A DNA stretch of 64,000 nt from Owenia fusiformis (taxonomy: Eukaryota > Annelida > Polychaeta > Sabellida > Oweniidae). Within the stretch, counting starts at the first letter, position 1. Each line of letters opens with the position of its first letter. The translations under genes were made by a program, and so were the position numbers. Where the stretch lies: NCBI GenBank assembly GCA_903813345.2, contig CAIIXF020000012.1, forward strand, positions 12,010,932 to 12,074,931, read 5' to 3'. This document shows positions 43,501 through 52,170 of the stretch, piece by piece. The notes beneath the pieces are model-generated. The model saw only the letters and a list, made by a program, of their open reading frames with translations, did no database searches and was not told the DNA's origin.

Positions 43501-45293
43501 TCAGAAATCAGGATTTCTTTTCAGTAAAAGATTCAGCAAAAAATATTTTCATATAGAAAATTGAATTGTCTAACTTTTTTGAACACTAAGTGTTTAGTTT
43601 ATTTGATGAATATTAAAGTTACAGCGCTTCAAAGTCATTTTTGAAAATAATTTTTCGCCTCCTGTGTTATTTCAATGGGAGAGGTTTTTTGAAAAACAAT
43701 TTTGACTTTAAAGCCCTATAACTTTGTTGAACCTGAAGAAACATATCAATTTTTTGTTAAATAAAGTTAGCAAATTCAATTACCTGCCTAACTCGTATTT
43801 TTTGCAAGGACTCTGATGGATGGATATTCTGTCATATGACTTGCGGCAAACCTACCATTTCCCATTGGTTAACATGGAAATGTCGATTTTCAAAAATTCA
43901 TCAAATTCATCATCAATTTTCGACCTACTGTAATTGAGGAAAAAAACTGAGAAAATTTGGAGGTATTTGAATTAAAGTCAAATTACGTTTCCATCAATAG
44001 TATAAGTATTTACATCGCAGGTTAAGTAAATAAAAATTCAAAGTAAAGAGGCTTTAACACGTAGTTCAATGGGGGAAAAAGGTTGCCAAACTTATGGAGG
44101 GGAGTGTAGGAATGTCGATTTTCAAAAATTCTTCAAACTTATCATCAATTTTCGACTTATGGTAAAAAAATTTGGAGGTATTGGAAATAAAGACAATTTA
44201 CGTTTTCATTAATAGTATAAGAATTTTCATTGCATGTTAAGTAAATAAAATTTCAAGGGTAAAGAGGCTTTAACACGTAGTTCAATGGGGGGGGGCTAAG
44301 GTTGCCAAACTTATAGAGGGGAGTGTACGTGCATTCATCCATCTACTACATTCTCAAAAGAAATCTTGAAATCCCGCACAGGTCAGTGGCATGTTGGAAA
44401 ATAAGTTCTATGTACATAAACCTTTAATATTAAAAGAGAAAAAAATGTACTTTCTGAAATGTTTTCTTTCAAAATAACCGACAATGAGGTGTTTCTCATT
44501 CACCTGTATATCCTATTCTTTCCTCAAATCTCCGAAATATTTGATAATACTCTTATGTTTTGCATTCCAAAATCGGTAGACAAACTTCTATTCTTTAGCA
44601 TGGCTTCATATTTTCAGAAATCATTGATTTTTAGTTATAGATGAAGATTGTGGTACAGATCCTACATTTACTGGTGTAAGAGGACTAAAACTAAAAACAC
44701 CAGACGAGAAATTTATCCGTGTTTACTGTGAACAGGGTTGGACCAATGTGTTCAGGAGGTTTGATGGAAGCGAAGATTTCTACCGCAACTGGGTTGAATA
44801 CCAGCAAGGCTTTGGTGAACGTTACAATGAACACTTTATAGGGCTGGATAACCTTGCTACCATACTGAAGCAAGGGAGTTATAAAGTTCGATTTGATATG
44901 ACGCCATTTCCTTCTGACACCTCAACTCTCATAAGTGGTTTCGCAGATTACTCCACATTCAACATGGCAGACGTGAGTGACAAATACCGGATCGACGTCA
45001 ATGGGTATTCCGGCAACGCAGGAGATTCGATGGGATTTCATAACGGGAAACAATTCTCAACATATGACCGAGACAATGATTCGAATCCAGGTAACTGCGC
45101 CGAGCTAAGCAAAGGAGCATGGTGGTACAGTACTTGTCATCGAAGTAATTTGCTCGGTTTTTATGTAAATGAGACAATCTGTCCAGCATATGGGGAATGT
45201 GTCCAATGGTTTAATTGGCCCGATGCTCTATCCCCAAACGGTAACTACTTTTCATCTTTCAAAGAAGTCTCTATGAAAATATATCGCATTTAG
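31251..45293 (+). CDS. Gene B: PAN + linker + F-type lectin + FReD, complete five-exon gene
   Basis: The exons are 31251-31568, 34405-34432, 34722-34931, 35300-35506 and 44635-45293. Their lengths (318, 28, 210, 207, 659) sum to 1422 nt, an uninterrupted 473-aa frame with stop. All introns are GT-AG. Intron 1 is phase 0 and introns 2, 3 and 4 are phase 1. The protein is predicted to be secreted: signal peptide, PAN/apple-like domain, short acidic linker, fucolectin-type F5/8C-like domain, C-terminal fibrinogen-related domain. Two different sugar-binding folds plus PAN suggest an extracellular recognition role, for instance in immunity, adhesion or mucus; the target is unknown. Intron 4 (9.1 kb) is swollen by a nested LINE pair, MITEs and telomere-like repeats. 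An alternative transcript ending in intron 4 (five further codons then TAG) would give a PAN-lectin form like gene D. Confidence 0.85.
31889..32701. mobile_element. Complete CACTCCCCTCC-type MITE, 813 bp
   Basis: The inverted arms are about 235 bp. The left starts CACTCCCCTCAATAAGTTTG, and the reverse of the right starts CACTCCCCTCCATAAGTTTG. Both are bounded by TA (31887-31888, 32702-32703). Shared inner words include AACACGTAGTTCAAT and AATTACAATAGGTCGAAAAT. The interior contains short frames that are not genes. It lies in intron 1 of gene B and is the best-preserved single copy of a family with at least six members in this window. Confidence 0.9.
32940..33350. mobile_element. Diverged internal fragment of the CACTCCCCTCC MITE family
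   Basis: It repeats the interior of the complete copies (TAGAAAATTGAATTGTCTAA, CGCCTCCTGTGTTATTTCAA, TATTCTGTCATATGACTT) with about 10-15 per cent visible differences and a local duplication of the GAGCTTCAAAGTCAT segment. Both end arms are missing. The same subfamily recurs in intron 1 of gene D (about 59740-60330). Confidence 0.75.
33402..33880. mobile_element. Partial copy of the 17.1-18.4 kb element
   Basis: It aligns with about 17979-18400: AAATATTTAATACTG, GGAGGTTTCTTAGAATGGGG, AGAAGGCGCAGCCATACC, GGACACTTCCTCATTAATGA and ACAAAATGCA occur in the same order and spacing. Both outer ends are missing. No intact frame is shared by the two copies. Confidence 0.75.
34405..34432 (+). CDS. Gene B micro-exon 2 (linker)
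   Basis: Twenty-eight nucleotides between TTTTCAG and GTAAGT encode VLDEQGPLC plus one base. The final cysteine may pair with a cysteine of the lectin domain that follows. Micro-exons are easily missed by gene finders; here three paralogous copies support it. Confidence 0.8.
34722..34931 (+). CDS. Gene B exon 3: F-type lectin domain, first half
   Basis: 210 nt between TTTCGCAG and GGTAAA. The reading is LALKSTNQSS ... SHRAVDGDYT ... APCTHTNAEEKAWWMVDL ... VRLVNRKEVPG, the classic order of the eel-fucolectin/tachylectin-4/pentraxin F5/8C-like (FTP) domain. His in CTHTN begins the fucose motif: exactly 26 residues separate it from Arg in NRKE. Confidence 0.9.
35300..35506 (+). CDS. Gene B exon 4: F-type lectin domain, second half
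   Basis: 207 nt after TTTTTTACAG. The reading is ERLKHFKIEVSN ... WDLCVYHQDV ... NCPNHLVGSYLRVQL ... LTLCEVEVYGF, then donor CAG|GTAAAT. The first residues ER complete the motif R-X-E-X4-R begun in exon 3. CEVEVYG is the usual last strand of F5/8C-type folds. The exon ends in phase 1 and joins the FReD exon in frame. Confidence 0.9.
35731..37190 (+). pseudogene. L1/Tx1-like reverse transcriptase, N-terminal part
   Basis: It reads from CRTRGAQIRAKVQWAEEGEK into the RT domain: SSPGLDGLTTCFYKCFW, WRPISLTNTDYKILAKSLAN, CGYIPGRTPATALRLIDD, ALDYSRAYDSLN, SGLSQGCPASAFCF and the catalytic QYADDMSLI. The YADD tetrad and finger/palm order are intact. The frame runs on artificially into the nested element to a stop at 37290-37292; the LINE's own coding stops at the junction after KIIKRI. 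It is non-functional because it is truncated and split. Confidence 0.9.
37191..39167 (-). mobile_element. CR1/L2-type (Jockey superfamily) LINE nested in the L1-like LINE
   Basis: Inserted in opposite orientation at a GATA site, duplicated at 37187-37190 and 39168-39171. Removing it and one GATA rejoins the host frame exactly (KRI + NSLFFKYIW). Its 3' end on the minus strand is AAATTGAAATTGAAATTAT, with a short reiterated TTGAAA tail rather than poly(A), as seen in CR1/L2-like elements. It is 5' truncated, lacking the endonuclease domain. Confidence 0.9.
37514..39166 (-). CDS. CR1/L2-type LINE reverse transcriptase, open frame
   Basis: The frame is open from the truncation point (EIGQNLASKIPSSDKTPLKF) through the annotated-style ATG at 39106 to the stop at 37514, about 550 codons. 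Motifs are AAGVDDFKPNIIKQC, KVTPIHKKDELNLFTNYRPI, QYGFREKRSTYMAI, LDFSKAFDTIDHSIL, GVPQGSVLGPLFFILYIND and the catalytic LFADDTNI, then the thumb (KLSLNIDKTKYILF) and the C-terminal DTRGKYNYALPQFKT...SFSGPFIWNGLP tail. No stop or shift was seen, so this copy is young. It cannot move by itself because the endonuclease region is missing. Confidence 0.9.
   Translation of the reverse strand, partial: EIGQNLASKIPSSDKTPLKFMTNLNPQLTSIFLNPIDSNELLREFKQLKDSAAGVDDFKPNIIKQCSDNFLKPLLHIFNNSFLKGVFPDKLKIAKVTPIHKKDELNLFTNYRPISVLVLPVFSKILEKLMYARMSNFIVRFGILYLNQYGFREKRSTYMAILQFVEKIKKSVDSNEFSIGLFLDFSKAFDTIDHSILLQKLEFYGFRGPALRWVSSYLTNRKQCTKYHDTSSSFETIKCGVPQGSVLGPLFFILYINDIYLASPTLLFVLFADDTNILISGKNLNEIKDTLNTELNQIRDWLVANKLSLNIDKTKYILFSSKQKKINTANLDIFIDGKKIERVTHTNFLGLIIDQHLTWNDHISKVKMKISRIVGILYKINHLLDRKTCMTIYHSLIHSYLTYSNIIWGNANITSINSLHLIQKKFARIVTHSGYRDHSSPLFKELRILTIHDIFKVNVAEFFFKWQNNENNIHDIFPNLFTRHIELHRYDTRGKYNYALPQFKTESFGRKMLSFSGPFIWNGLPSEIKNSRSSKCLKSKYKKQILALYT
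39172..40237 (+). pseudogene. L1/Tx1-like LINE, C-terminal part with zinc ribbon
   Basis: It continues the split RT ORF from NSLFFKYIWSGNKG to 40017. After a frame shift (the two frames overlap at 39995-40017) it runs to 40237 with GICKICNVEVESHKHLFVNC, the CX2C...HX4C zinc ribbon of LINE ORF2 C-termini. The conserved segment GGLNMIDVKHFQDAFAIKWI is typical of L1/Tx1-type proteins. The 3' UTR of about 80 bp ends in the poly(A) run. Confidence 0.88.
40347..41419 (+). other. Intron 4 of gene B, no gene
   Basis: A short exact hairpin GAGGACC...GGTCCTC lies at about 40678-40698. No exon is supported; the frames at 40420-41022 have no domain character. Confidence 0.5.
41420..41760 (+). repeat. 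Degenerate interstitial telomere-like (TTAGGG) array
   Basis: About 340 bp of GGGTTAGGGTTA-type sequence with interruptions of the sort AAAGCAAG, AAGTCAG and GAGTAAG, giving a 6/12/24-bp layered periodicity. TTAGGG is the usual metazoan telomere repeat. The repeated LTLTLTLT peptide on the minus strand is a translation of this array, not a gene. It lies inside intron 4 of gene B. Confidence 0.9.
42579..44325. mobile_element. Outer CACTCCCCTCC-type MITE, split by a second copy
   Basis: The left end CACTACCTTCAATAAGTTTG and the right end (reverse CACTCCCCTCTATAAGTTTG) are bounded by TA (42577-42578, 44326-44327). At 43233-43234 the copy is interrupted at a TA in the word GGCTAACATA. It resumes at 44107 with TAGGAATGTCGATTTTC, the expected continuation seen in the uninterrupted copy at 31.9-32.7 kb. 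Confidence 0.88.
43235..44106. mobile_element. Inner CACTCCCCTCC-type MITE nested in its own family
   Basis: A complete 872-bp copy starts CACCCCCCTCCATAAGTTTG and ends GGAGGGGAGTG, inserted at TA in the central part of another copy with TA on both sides (43233-43234, 44107-44108). Its sequence is very close to the 31889-32701 copy, so it is younger than the outer copy. Confidence 0.9.
44635..45293 (+). CDS. Gene B fibrinogen-related domain (FReD) exon
   Basis: It opens after GATTTTTAG in phase 1 and runs 218 codons to TAG. Order: IDEDCGTDPTFTG, YCEQGWTNVFRRFDGSEDFYRNW, GFGERYNEHFIGLDN, VRFDM, YSGNAGDSMGFHNGKQFSTYDRDNDSN, NCAELSKGAWWYSTCHRSNLLG and the end FKEVSMKIYRI. It keeps the D.DND calcium-site region and the CHxSNL ligand segment. 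It closely matches the gene A exon, differing mostly by conservative changes, as expected for a functioning paralogue. Confidence 0.93.
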
Positions 45294-45349
45294 ATATCAA
45301 AGAATGTTCGTCAGTTGAAGACGAAAGTTATAGGCAGAAACAGGTATAT

Positions 45350-45355
45350 AATAAA
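45350..45355 (+). terminator. Poly(A) signal of gene B
   Basis: AATAAA lies 57 nt after the stop codon, just past the single TTATAGGCAGAAA unit that is the seed-like counterpart of the gene A minisatellite. Confidence 0.75.
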
Positions 45356-45382
45356 GCCAAACAGTTTTGCTGTATAAAGCTA

Positions 45383-45815
45383 GCCGTACACCATTGGGAC
45401 AATGTCCGACTTTGTCCCTTTGTCCGTTTTGTCCTAACTTGTCCGCTCTTGTCCCCCGGACAGCATGGGACATCATGGGACAATGTCCCACGTAGTCCCA
45501 TTTTGTCCTATGGTGTCAGATATGGCCATATAATCATCACGTGATGAAATGCCCCTCATTTGCCATGCAATGTCCCTAGAAAAGAATCAACATGTTCATT
45601 ATTTTCTTTGGGACATAGAGAAAAAATCGGACAACTTGGTATAATGTCCCAGGGACAACTTGGGACAAAATGAGAAAACGTGGGACAATGTCCCCTGATG
45701 TCCCAAGGATATCCCATGGGAATGACCGAACTGGCGAACTTGTCCCTTCGTTTCCCATGAAAATATTTTACTCAATAACTCCATTGATGTCCCATCATGT
45801 CCCATTGTGTACGGT
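45383..45815. mobile_element. GGGACA-rich foldback MITE just downstream of gene B
   Basis: Ends GCCGTACACCATTGGGAC and (reverse) ACCGTACACAATGGGAC are flanked by TA (45381-45382, 45816-45817). The 433-bp body is saturated with GGGACAATGTCCC-like palindromic words in both directions, making many alternative stems. No coding capacity; overlapping frames on both strands are artefacts. It begins about 28 bp after the gene B poly(A) signal. Confidence 0.85.
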
Positions 45816-46307
45816 TAGCATAAGAGGTAACTATTGCATTTATACATACAGTTTGTTTACTTCCTGTGTAAATAAACAATAATTCGCCAGTGCTGCCTAT
45901 GATTTGTTTTTGAATTTTAGAGTTCATAACATTAATCACTTATATACAATAAGATGAACAATATCAAATAAAGCTTTATACAGGAAAACTATCATTTTCA
46001 TAAATGATGAGTTCATAAGAGGCGCAGCAATCTAAACACATGGCTAGGAAGATTATGAACATTTGTTCAACTGCAGAACGTTTGGACGTTATTTTAAGGA
46101 CGTTGTTTGGACTGAATATGAATGGAACACTTTTTTTCCCAAAATGGGACAATGTACATGTGTAATTGATGTTGTCATCGAGTACACAATACATTACACA
46201 ATCATCCATGTATTCTATACACATGTTATCTCTAAATCGCTTTTCGATTTGATTGAACTAACATCTTATGCATAATTCAAATGATTTGTTAATTGATATT
46301 GGAAAAG

Positions 46308-46920
46308 GGATTTTTTTTATATATTTGATTTATTTCATAGTAAAATAGAATTATTACATACACATGTTGCGGCTTTGCAATGAAGCATTATAAGCCACAA
46401 TTAAATAATAACAAGATTTAAAAAGAAAGTATGACAATGAATTTGCAATAAACAAAAGAATTATTGTGTACAAAATTATACAGTTGGTGGTGGAAGAAAT
46501 ACTTACACGCTTGCACACCTTTGAATAAAAGCTGAGGTGAGCCTTAAAATTTCAATATTAACTTCTTTTGGCAAACTTCTGTCTCCATACAAAAACAATG
46601 ATAATTTGTCTTGCTGGTTTTTAAATGCTGGGTAATTAAAATTTAGAAGAGTAAGTGCATCCTCTAAATCTTTAAGATATTGTGATCTAAGGTTACAAGA
46701 GAACATGACATGAATGGATGTTTCATTGCTATACCCACATTTGCATGTAGGGGATGGTACATTAGTAAAATTGTGGGCGTAAAAATGGGACTGGAAGATC
46801 AGATCACAGCGCACCTTGTTCAGAGAAATTTCTTGGCTCCTTGTCAAGGAGATCTCAGAGGAATTAATGATATAAGTAGTCATTAATTTTTTCTTTACGA
46901 ACATACTGAGGCATGTACTC
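46308..46920 (-). mobile_element. LINE 3' fragment
   Basis: The minus-strand frame (46904-46503) contains KVRCDLIFQSHFYAHNF and PTCKCGYSNETSIHVMFSC, a zinc-ribbon tail of a non-LTR retrotransposon. It is followed by an A/T-rich 3' region ending in a run of A (AATATATAAAAAAAATCCC on the minus strand). The upstream RT is missing. Clade cannot be set. Confidence 0.7.
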
Positions 46921-47119
46921 TTTCATACACATTATAAGTGCAAATGAGAATCAAATAATGTTACTTTTTCTGATAGCTTAACCCTAATTCCTGCAAGTTC
47001 TTTTTTTACACTACGGTGAGGGGGGTAATTTGATCCCTACCACAGGCGATTTTTTATTACTTGTCTCTTGTCTGGTTTCAATAATGTTGGTGTTGTTATA
47101 AACCTTATTCAATTCCCTC

Positions 47120-47345
47120 TTCAGGAAAATGTAGGACAACAGAAGTCATATCGAGGTAAACGTTACCTAGGGGTGAATATTTTTGACATCCCTGCAACCC
47201 TTTTTGCCCCCCCCCCCCTCTGCAATTTTCTTCTCTCTGATTTCACTAATGTTTTATTTTTATTCAATAACTCAGAAAATTATTACATTCTTTGAAAATA
47301 TAGGTCAACAAATATCAAATCGAGGTCAACGTGACCTAGGAATTG
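47120..47345. repeat. Dispersed repeat with CGAGGT(C/A)AACGT(G/T)ACCTAGG, two diverged copies
   Basis: ATATCGAGGTAAACGTTACC and AAATCGAGGTCAACGTGACC lie about 170 bp apart in the same orientation with a C-run between. A reverse-oriented relative sits at about 20027-20090 near gene A, also beside a long C-run. It is probably a small transposon family, but borders are not defined. Confidence 0.55.
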
Positions 47346-47737
47346 TAACTAGGGATTGTAAATTGTGAGATAATATAATGTTTGGTGATCTGTTATCTTC
47401 CAATTGAAACTGTTATTGCTTTTCTATAACTGAACTTATGCGATCTTTCAAAGATAGCATGTATTGTGAAATTCCATTGAAACCAATGTAACGCGAAATT
47501 GAATAATCAATAATTTCAAGATCAAAATTTTTTTGTCTTTAGCATTCGTATTTCAAGATGTACATCAGTTGCCAATCAGTGATTTTAGTAAGAAAATAGA
47601 TAAATGCTTGACTCAGATTTATTTCAATAGGTAATTGGTCAATGATTTTGCAACTACCTAGCAATGGCATAAACATCAAATTCATGAAATTGAAAAACTG
47701 GGTAATAAGTTATCATCATAATTCTGTTACCAAAGCT

Positions 47738-47844
47738 TGCGGCGCTCTAACGAGACAGAACACACCCTAATAATCTATTGGGACGTTTTACACTGTGGTT
47801 GGATGGACCTTGAGTATTTAACGCCTAGAAGCAATCGAAAAATA
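47738..47844 (+). promoter_or_regulatory. Conserved upstream/5' UTR block of gene C
   Basis: GCGGCGCTCTAACGAGACAG ... ACACTGTGGTTGGATGGA ... TATTTAACGCCTAGAAGCAA matches the gene B upstream block closely although gene C is broken. The duplication therefore carried the promoter region along. Confidence 0.55.
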
Positions 47845-48754
47845 ATGTATTCACGTTTGGTTTGGTTTTTCATGACTTTTCTGGCCATACCTGTAGTTTG
47901 CCTTACATTTGCCATATCATCGCGATATGATAATTTTTCATAAGGGGAATCCTTAGTCAGTCTTTAGATGATAGATATACTTTTGAGAGTGTACTTGTGC
48001 AAGGTTTAGCTGAATGCAGTAGATTATGTCAACTGAACGTTAAATAACTTCACAACTTATAGGAACTGTGATAAAGAATTATAATTATTATATACCCCTC
48101 TGCAATAAAATAACATGACCTAATTCTTGTTTGGGCACAGTAGAACTTTATTTAATCTAAATTGTTTACAAATAAACAAAGCTAGTTTCTACTCCCTACA
48201 CTAAACTACAATCAGTTCTACTTGACACAGAGGCAAGCCAAAGTTCAAGGGTAAACTTGAATTATCTGTATAAAGATACAAGTGTGAGTGTCATTAACAT
48301 TTAATAGGCTATAATAGAGTAAGCATAATTGAGTACCATAAAGTAATGATTATTTGATAGTCTAAATCTAATAACCTGCAGGGAGGGTTGGGTGGTATTT
48401 AAATTAGCGAGCAAACATTTATCATTACAGCCAGTTAGCAGGCTAAGAAGCAACTGAAGGGAGCATAGACCAGAACACGTGTCTGGGAATGACATCTGTC
48501 ATAGATAAGGCCAGCCCCCTTGACAAATGATTTGTAGGTTTAATGTTAGAGGCTGGCCCTATCTGAGACGATCTGTTGCTACATAATTTAAATCAAGTTT
48601 AATTAATTAAACTTACAAATGACTGCTATTCTTTCAACTTTGAGCATGGCGCAACGGGGATGGCACGATGTGGCTTTGTATATTGCAATGCAGACGTAAT
48701 TCACTCTGCAAACAGGCAATAGTCACTAGTACTTCTATGACCTAAAATAGACAG
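47845..48754 (+). pseudogene. Gene C: broken PAN exon
   Basis: It begins like gene B (MYSRLVWFFMTFLAI) but shifts frame after AISSRYD and stops at TAA (47941-47943). The remaining codons for GQSLDDRYTFES...AECSRLCQLN can be followed to 48038. There a ~578-bp insertion starts, and the exon resumes at about 48617 (NDCYSFNFEHGATGMARCGF in DNA) with further small damage. A decayed donor context ACAG|GTAACA lies at 48751-48756. No linker, lectin or FReD exon follows, so only a relic remains. Confidence 0.88.
48039..48616. mobile_element. ~578-bp insertion inside the gene C PAN exon
   Basis: It is defined by comparison with the paralogues: AACTGAAC on the left and AATGACTGCTATTC on the right are adjacent in genes A, B and D. 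The insert has no long frame. A hairpin pairs AGATAAGGCCAGCC (about 48503) with GGCTGGCCCTATCT (about 48552). No clear terminal repeats or target duplication were found, so the type is open. Confidence 0.75.
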
Positions 48755-48829
48755 GTAACACAATCTTTTATACATTGTTGATCCTTCTCAAAATAACAGT
48801 TACACACTTCAATTGAATTTAATAAATTT

Positions 48830-49000
48830 AAATAAAATCAAATAAACAAAAACTTTACATAACTGACAACGTTTTGGATAATAGTTTTGAGACAAAACGT
48901 ACATGCGTTACAACCAGCGCTAAAGCAGCTCTTAAAATTGCAAATATTGTTTATCAATTACAAATATTTTGAAGACGCGACGTATAATCCGACGACGAAA
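48830..49000 (+). other. Intron-1 remnant of gene C shared with gene D
   Basis: AAATAAAATCAAATAAACAA, TTTACATAACTGACAACGTT and AAATTGCAAATATT occur here and, in the same order, at about 59229-59355 in intron 1 of gene D. Duplication C/D therefore included intronic DNA. Confidence 0.7.
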
Positions 49001-49229
49001 ATAGATAATTTATTTTAAACAATCAATTGAAGTAAACATTCAACTTAAGTCTAAACTTGTTTCCAGTTTAATTAAAATCATGGAAAAGTTCCAGATAATG
49101 TCGGAAATTATTGAAAAGACGAATTGAAAACACATTATATAATTTATGACGCATATCGAAAATAATACATTCAATAATAATGCTTTTCTATCCGTTAATA
49201 CTAAAGTGCTTAATAAGATAAGATAAGAG

Positions 49230-52170
49230 ATAAGATCTAAATAGCTGTTTGTTATTAAATTGTGTAAACTGTTCTTTAACCTGTCTTATACCAAAAATAA
49301 AATCTACGTATATTTATACGTGTTTCATAGTTGCATTCGAAAAGCACATGGTACTCATCACCAATTTCTTTGGAGTCACATAAATAGCAACATCGCTTTT
49401 CTTTTGCAATTTTGAATCTCCTTCCCATTTCTATATAAAAGTTATGACATGAGATCCTAGTCCTTGTTATAGCCTTTCTGTGGAAATCATTATTAATATT
49501 AAGGTATTTCTCTTGTTTATACATTTTATTTACTGTTCTATACACTCTGGTTTTAGATGGTACATTTTCAGCTACATTAATTTTTTGAAAGAAAAGTTCT
49601 TGATATTTATTAAATAATTTGTTTTTCAAGGTTTTGATTAATATGCTTGCATCTGTTTGATCAAAACTATCTTTATCTTCGATAAAAGTTTATATTCCAC
49701 AGAATTCACAGATAGCCTTTACAACAGTATAATAATTCGAGGTATTGTTGGCAATATCTAGAGTTGTTACTTTCGAAATCAGTGAAGTTTTGGGAGCTTT
49801 CCTAGCATGTACCGAATATTTTATGATCCCAATACAGATATTAATAAATAAGGGATACCTTCCCAATTCAGATTGAGCGAGTATGTTTGTACATTTTGAA
49901 TTAACTTGTAGTGACGTGTTGCAAAAAGCTCGCGCACGCATTGTTACACATTTTGTGGCGTAATCCAGAGGATCCTCGCTTTTAACATGATAGAATGTGA
50001 CGTTTTTGAGAAAAATGTACACACATGAAAATCCTTTCGTCCTCCACATTTACCTCTATATCTCAAAACATTTTAGACGAATAACTCTGATATCATATAT
50101 ATATATATATATATATATTGTTAATGGGCTAGGAGCATCATAAAACACGAACCAATTGATATTTTAGGTGAAATAAATATACGTGTTGCTGTGCTTGAAA
50201 ATAGGCGAATGGCGTAAATTAGCCCTATTTAAATGAATTTTGAAAACCTTTCGTCCTCCACTTTTCCACATACAACAGAAAACACATACTTTTGTGAACA
50301 AAATCAACTATTTATTAATAAACTAGAGTTTAGGAGCAAAATAATCATGTATGATTTATTAAAAATTGATCTCGTATTTTTTGTTTAATGTACACCTGAA
50401 AAGTTGAAGGTACCAAAAAATGAGCAAAAAAGGTCGCTGTCAACAGATTCTATTTTTCAGACTCTATGACGTCACAATATGGGACGCTTACTAAAATTCA
50501 TCCTTTGAAATAAAACTTCCATCTTCCTTTATCAAGACGAAAAGTAAGTATAAAAGTCATATATTGTTTGAGTTATGAGCGTTTAAAGACGAAAAATAAT
50601 TCAAAATGTAACGTGTCAACATGGGATATTTGCCAGATGTTTTGGTAAAAAACCCTTTTTTAAAAACGAACGCGCAAAAAATGTGAACGGAGTGTAGTTG
50701 ATCTAAAATCTTCATCGAAACAGCTTTAAAATGATATATAATTTTAATTAGAATATTATCTTATAATCCGGGGAATCAAAGTTACATTCACGCGATACCC
50801 TTAAAAAACAAATGCGCCACCTTTTTGCGACACGTCAGTATGAATTTGCAAAATTTTGTATGCAGTTGTTCAAATGGGAGTTTGTCATTTAATAACATTT
50901 CTTCTATGGATTTAGATTTCCAATTAAACCCATATGCGCCCCATATCTCTGAGCCATATAATGATATTGGTTTTATGAGGGAATCATACAGCTTCATTTG
51001 TATCCTTACTGGCATTCTATAAAAACTTTGTTTATTAATAGCAAAATGAGCTTTCATTGCCTTACTATTCAGTAAATGCATGGCTGATACAAAAGAACCA
51101 TTTTTCTTAAAGGTGATGCCAAGGTAAACATAACTTTTAGTTTCAATAATCGTATTATTACCAAAATAAAATACATGGTTCATACTAGTGGTATTAAAAA
51201 CCATAATTTTTGTTTTACTAAGATTAACCTGTAATTTCCAGTCAGAACAATACTTTCTAAATGCATTTAAGCAGTTCTGTAGGCCAGACTCTGATGAACT
51301 CATAAGTACAATATCATCGGCAAAGGCCAGAAAGTTTGTGGATACATCATCTAATCGTATAGCTTTACATTTTTTCTTACATAAGAATGATTCTAAATCA
51401 TTTATAAATATATTCAGCATTGTGGGACTGAGACAGTCACCTTGCCTTGTACCAACCGTGGTTTCAAAATATTCTGTAAATACCTTGTTACCATTAGCGT
51501 CAGCATACTTAACTCGTGACTATGTACATGCATACATGTTTTGCACTATTCTGATAAATTGAGAGCTAATATACCACCTTCATACATTTTAAAGAATATA
51601 CCATTTTGCCAGAGTGAATCAAAACACTTCTTTAGATCCTCAAAACATGTGTACAGTTTCTTTTTTCTGAGACTTAAATTCTAATAATAAAATTAAGAAC
51701 ATATATGTGATCCGCACATCTTTTGTTTTTTTTGAAAGCCTATTTGATTGGCAGTCAATACATTTTCCATTGTGAGATATTTGTTTAATCTATTGTTCAT
51801 TATTGAGGTAAATACCTTTCCTAGCAAGCTGGATAAAGTGAGGCCCTTTATAGTTTTTAGGGTCTAATGTGTTACCTGATTTAAATATTGAAACTATATC
51901 TCCTCGTGACCACATTTTGGGAAAATGTGTTGAATTAATGATTACGTTAAAAAGCCTTAGTATGGGAGTTGTCATATGTTCTAGAGCACACTTGATCATG
52001 TTATTGTTTATTCTATCTGTGGCACCTGATTTAGTTAACTTTAGCTCTTTGCACACTTACAAAATTTCACAAGTTTTGATATTTTCATCAAGGACTTCAA
52101 TTTTGTTTTGATCATGTAACATTATATTGAGTTTTTCCTCAACAATTCTGTCTAAAAATTGTATTGTGGT
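49230..52170 (-). mobile_element. I/Nimb-like LINE relic, interrupted by a MITE
   Basis: Minus-strand pieces in order are ELKLTKSGATDRINNNMIKC and FPKMWSRGDIVSIFKSG (52056-51790); FADDIVLMSSSESGLQNCLN, KLQVNLSKTKIMVF and LPFEQLHTKFCKFI (51420 to about 50841); the segment CTNILAQSELGRYPL (about 49880); and a zinc-ribbon tail KRCCYLCDSKEIGDEYHVLF (about 49340). Several stops and shifts separate the pieces. The FADD box and the ...KFCK...ELGRYPL... order fit I-superfamily (I/Nimb-type) LINEs. It probably truncated what was left of gene C downstream. Confidence 0.8.
49911..50838. mobile_element. TA-flanked MITE inside the I-like LINE
   Basis: Left end GTGACGTGTTGCAAAAAG and reverse of the right end CTGACGTGTCGCAAAAAG are inverted copies flanked by TA (49909-49910, 50839-50840). 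Removing the 928-bp element plus one TA restores the LINE frame ...CKFI-QVNSKCTN... on the minus strand, confirming the borders. An (AT)13 microsatellite lies at about 50094-50119. Confidence 0.9.
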
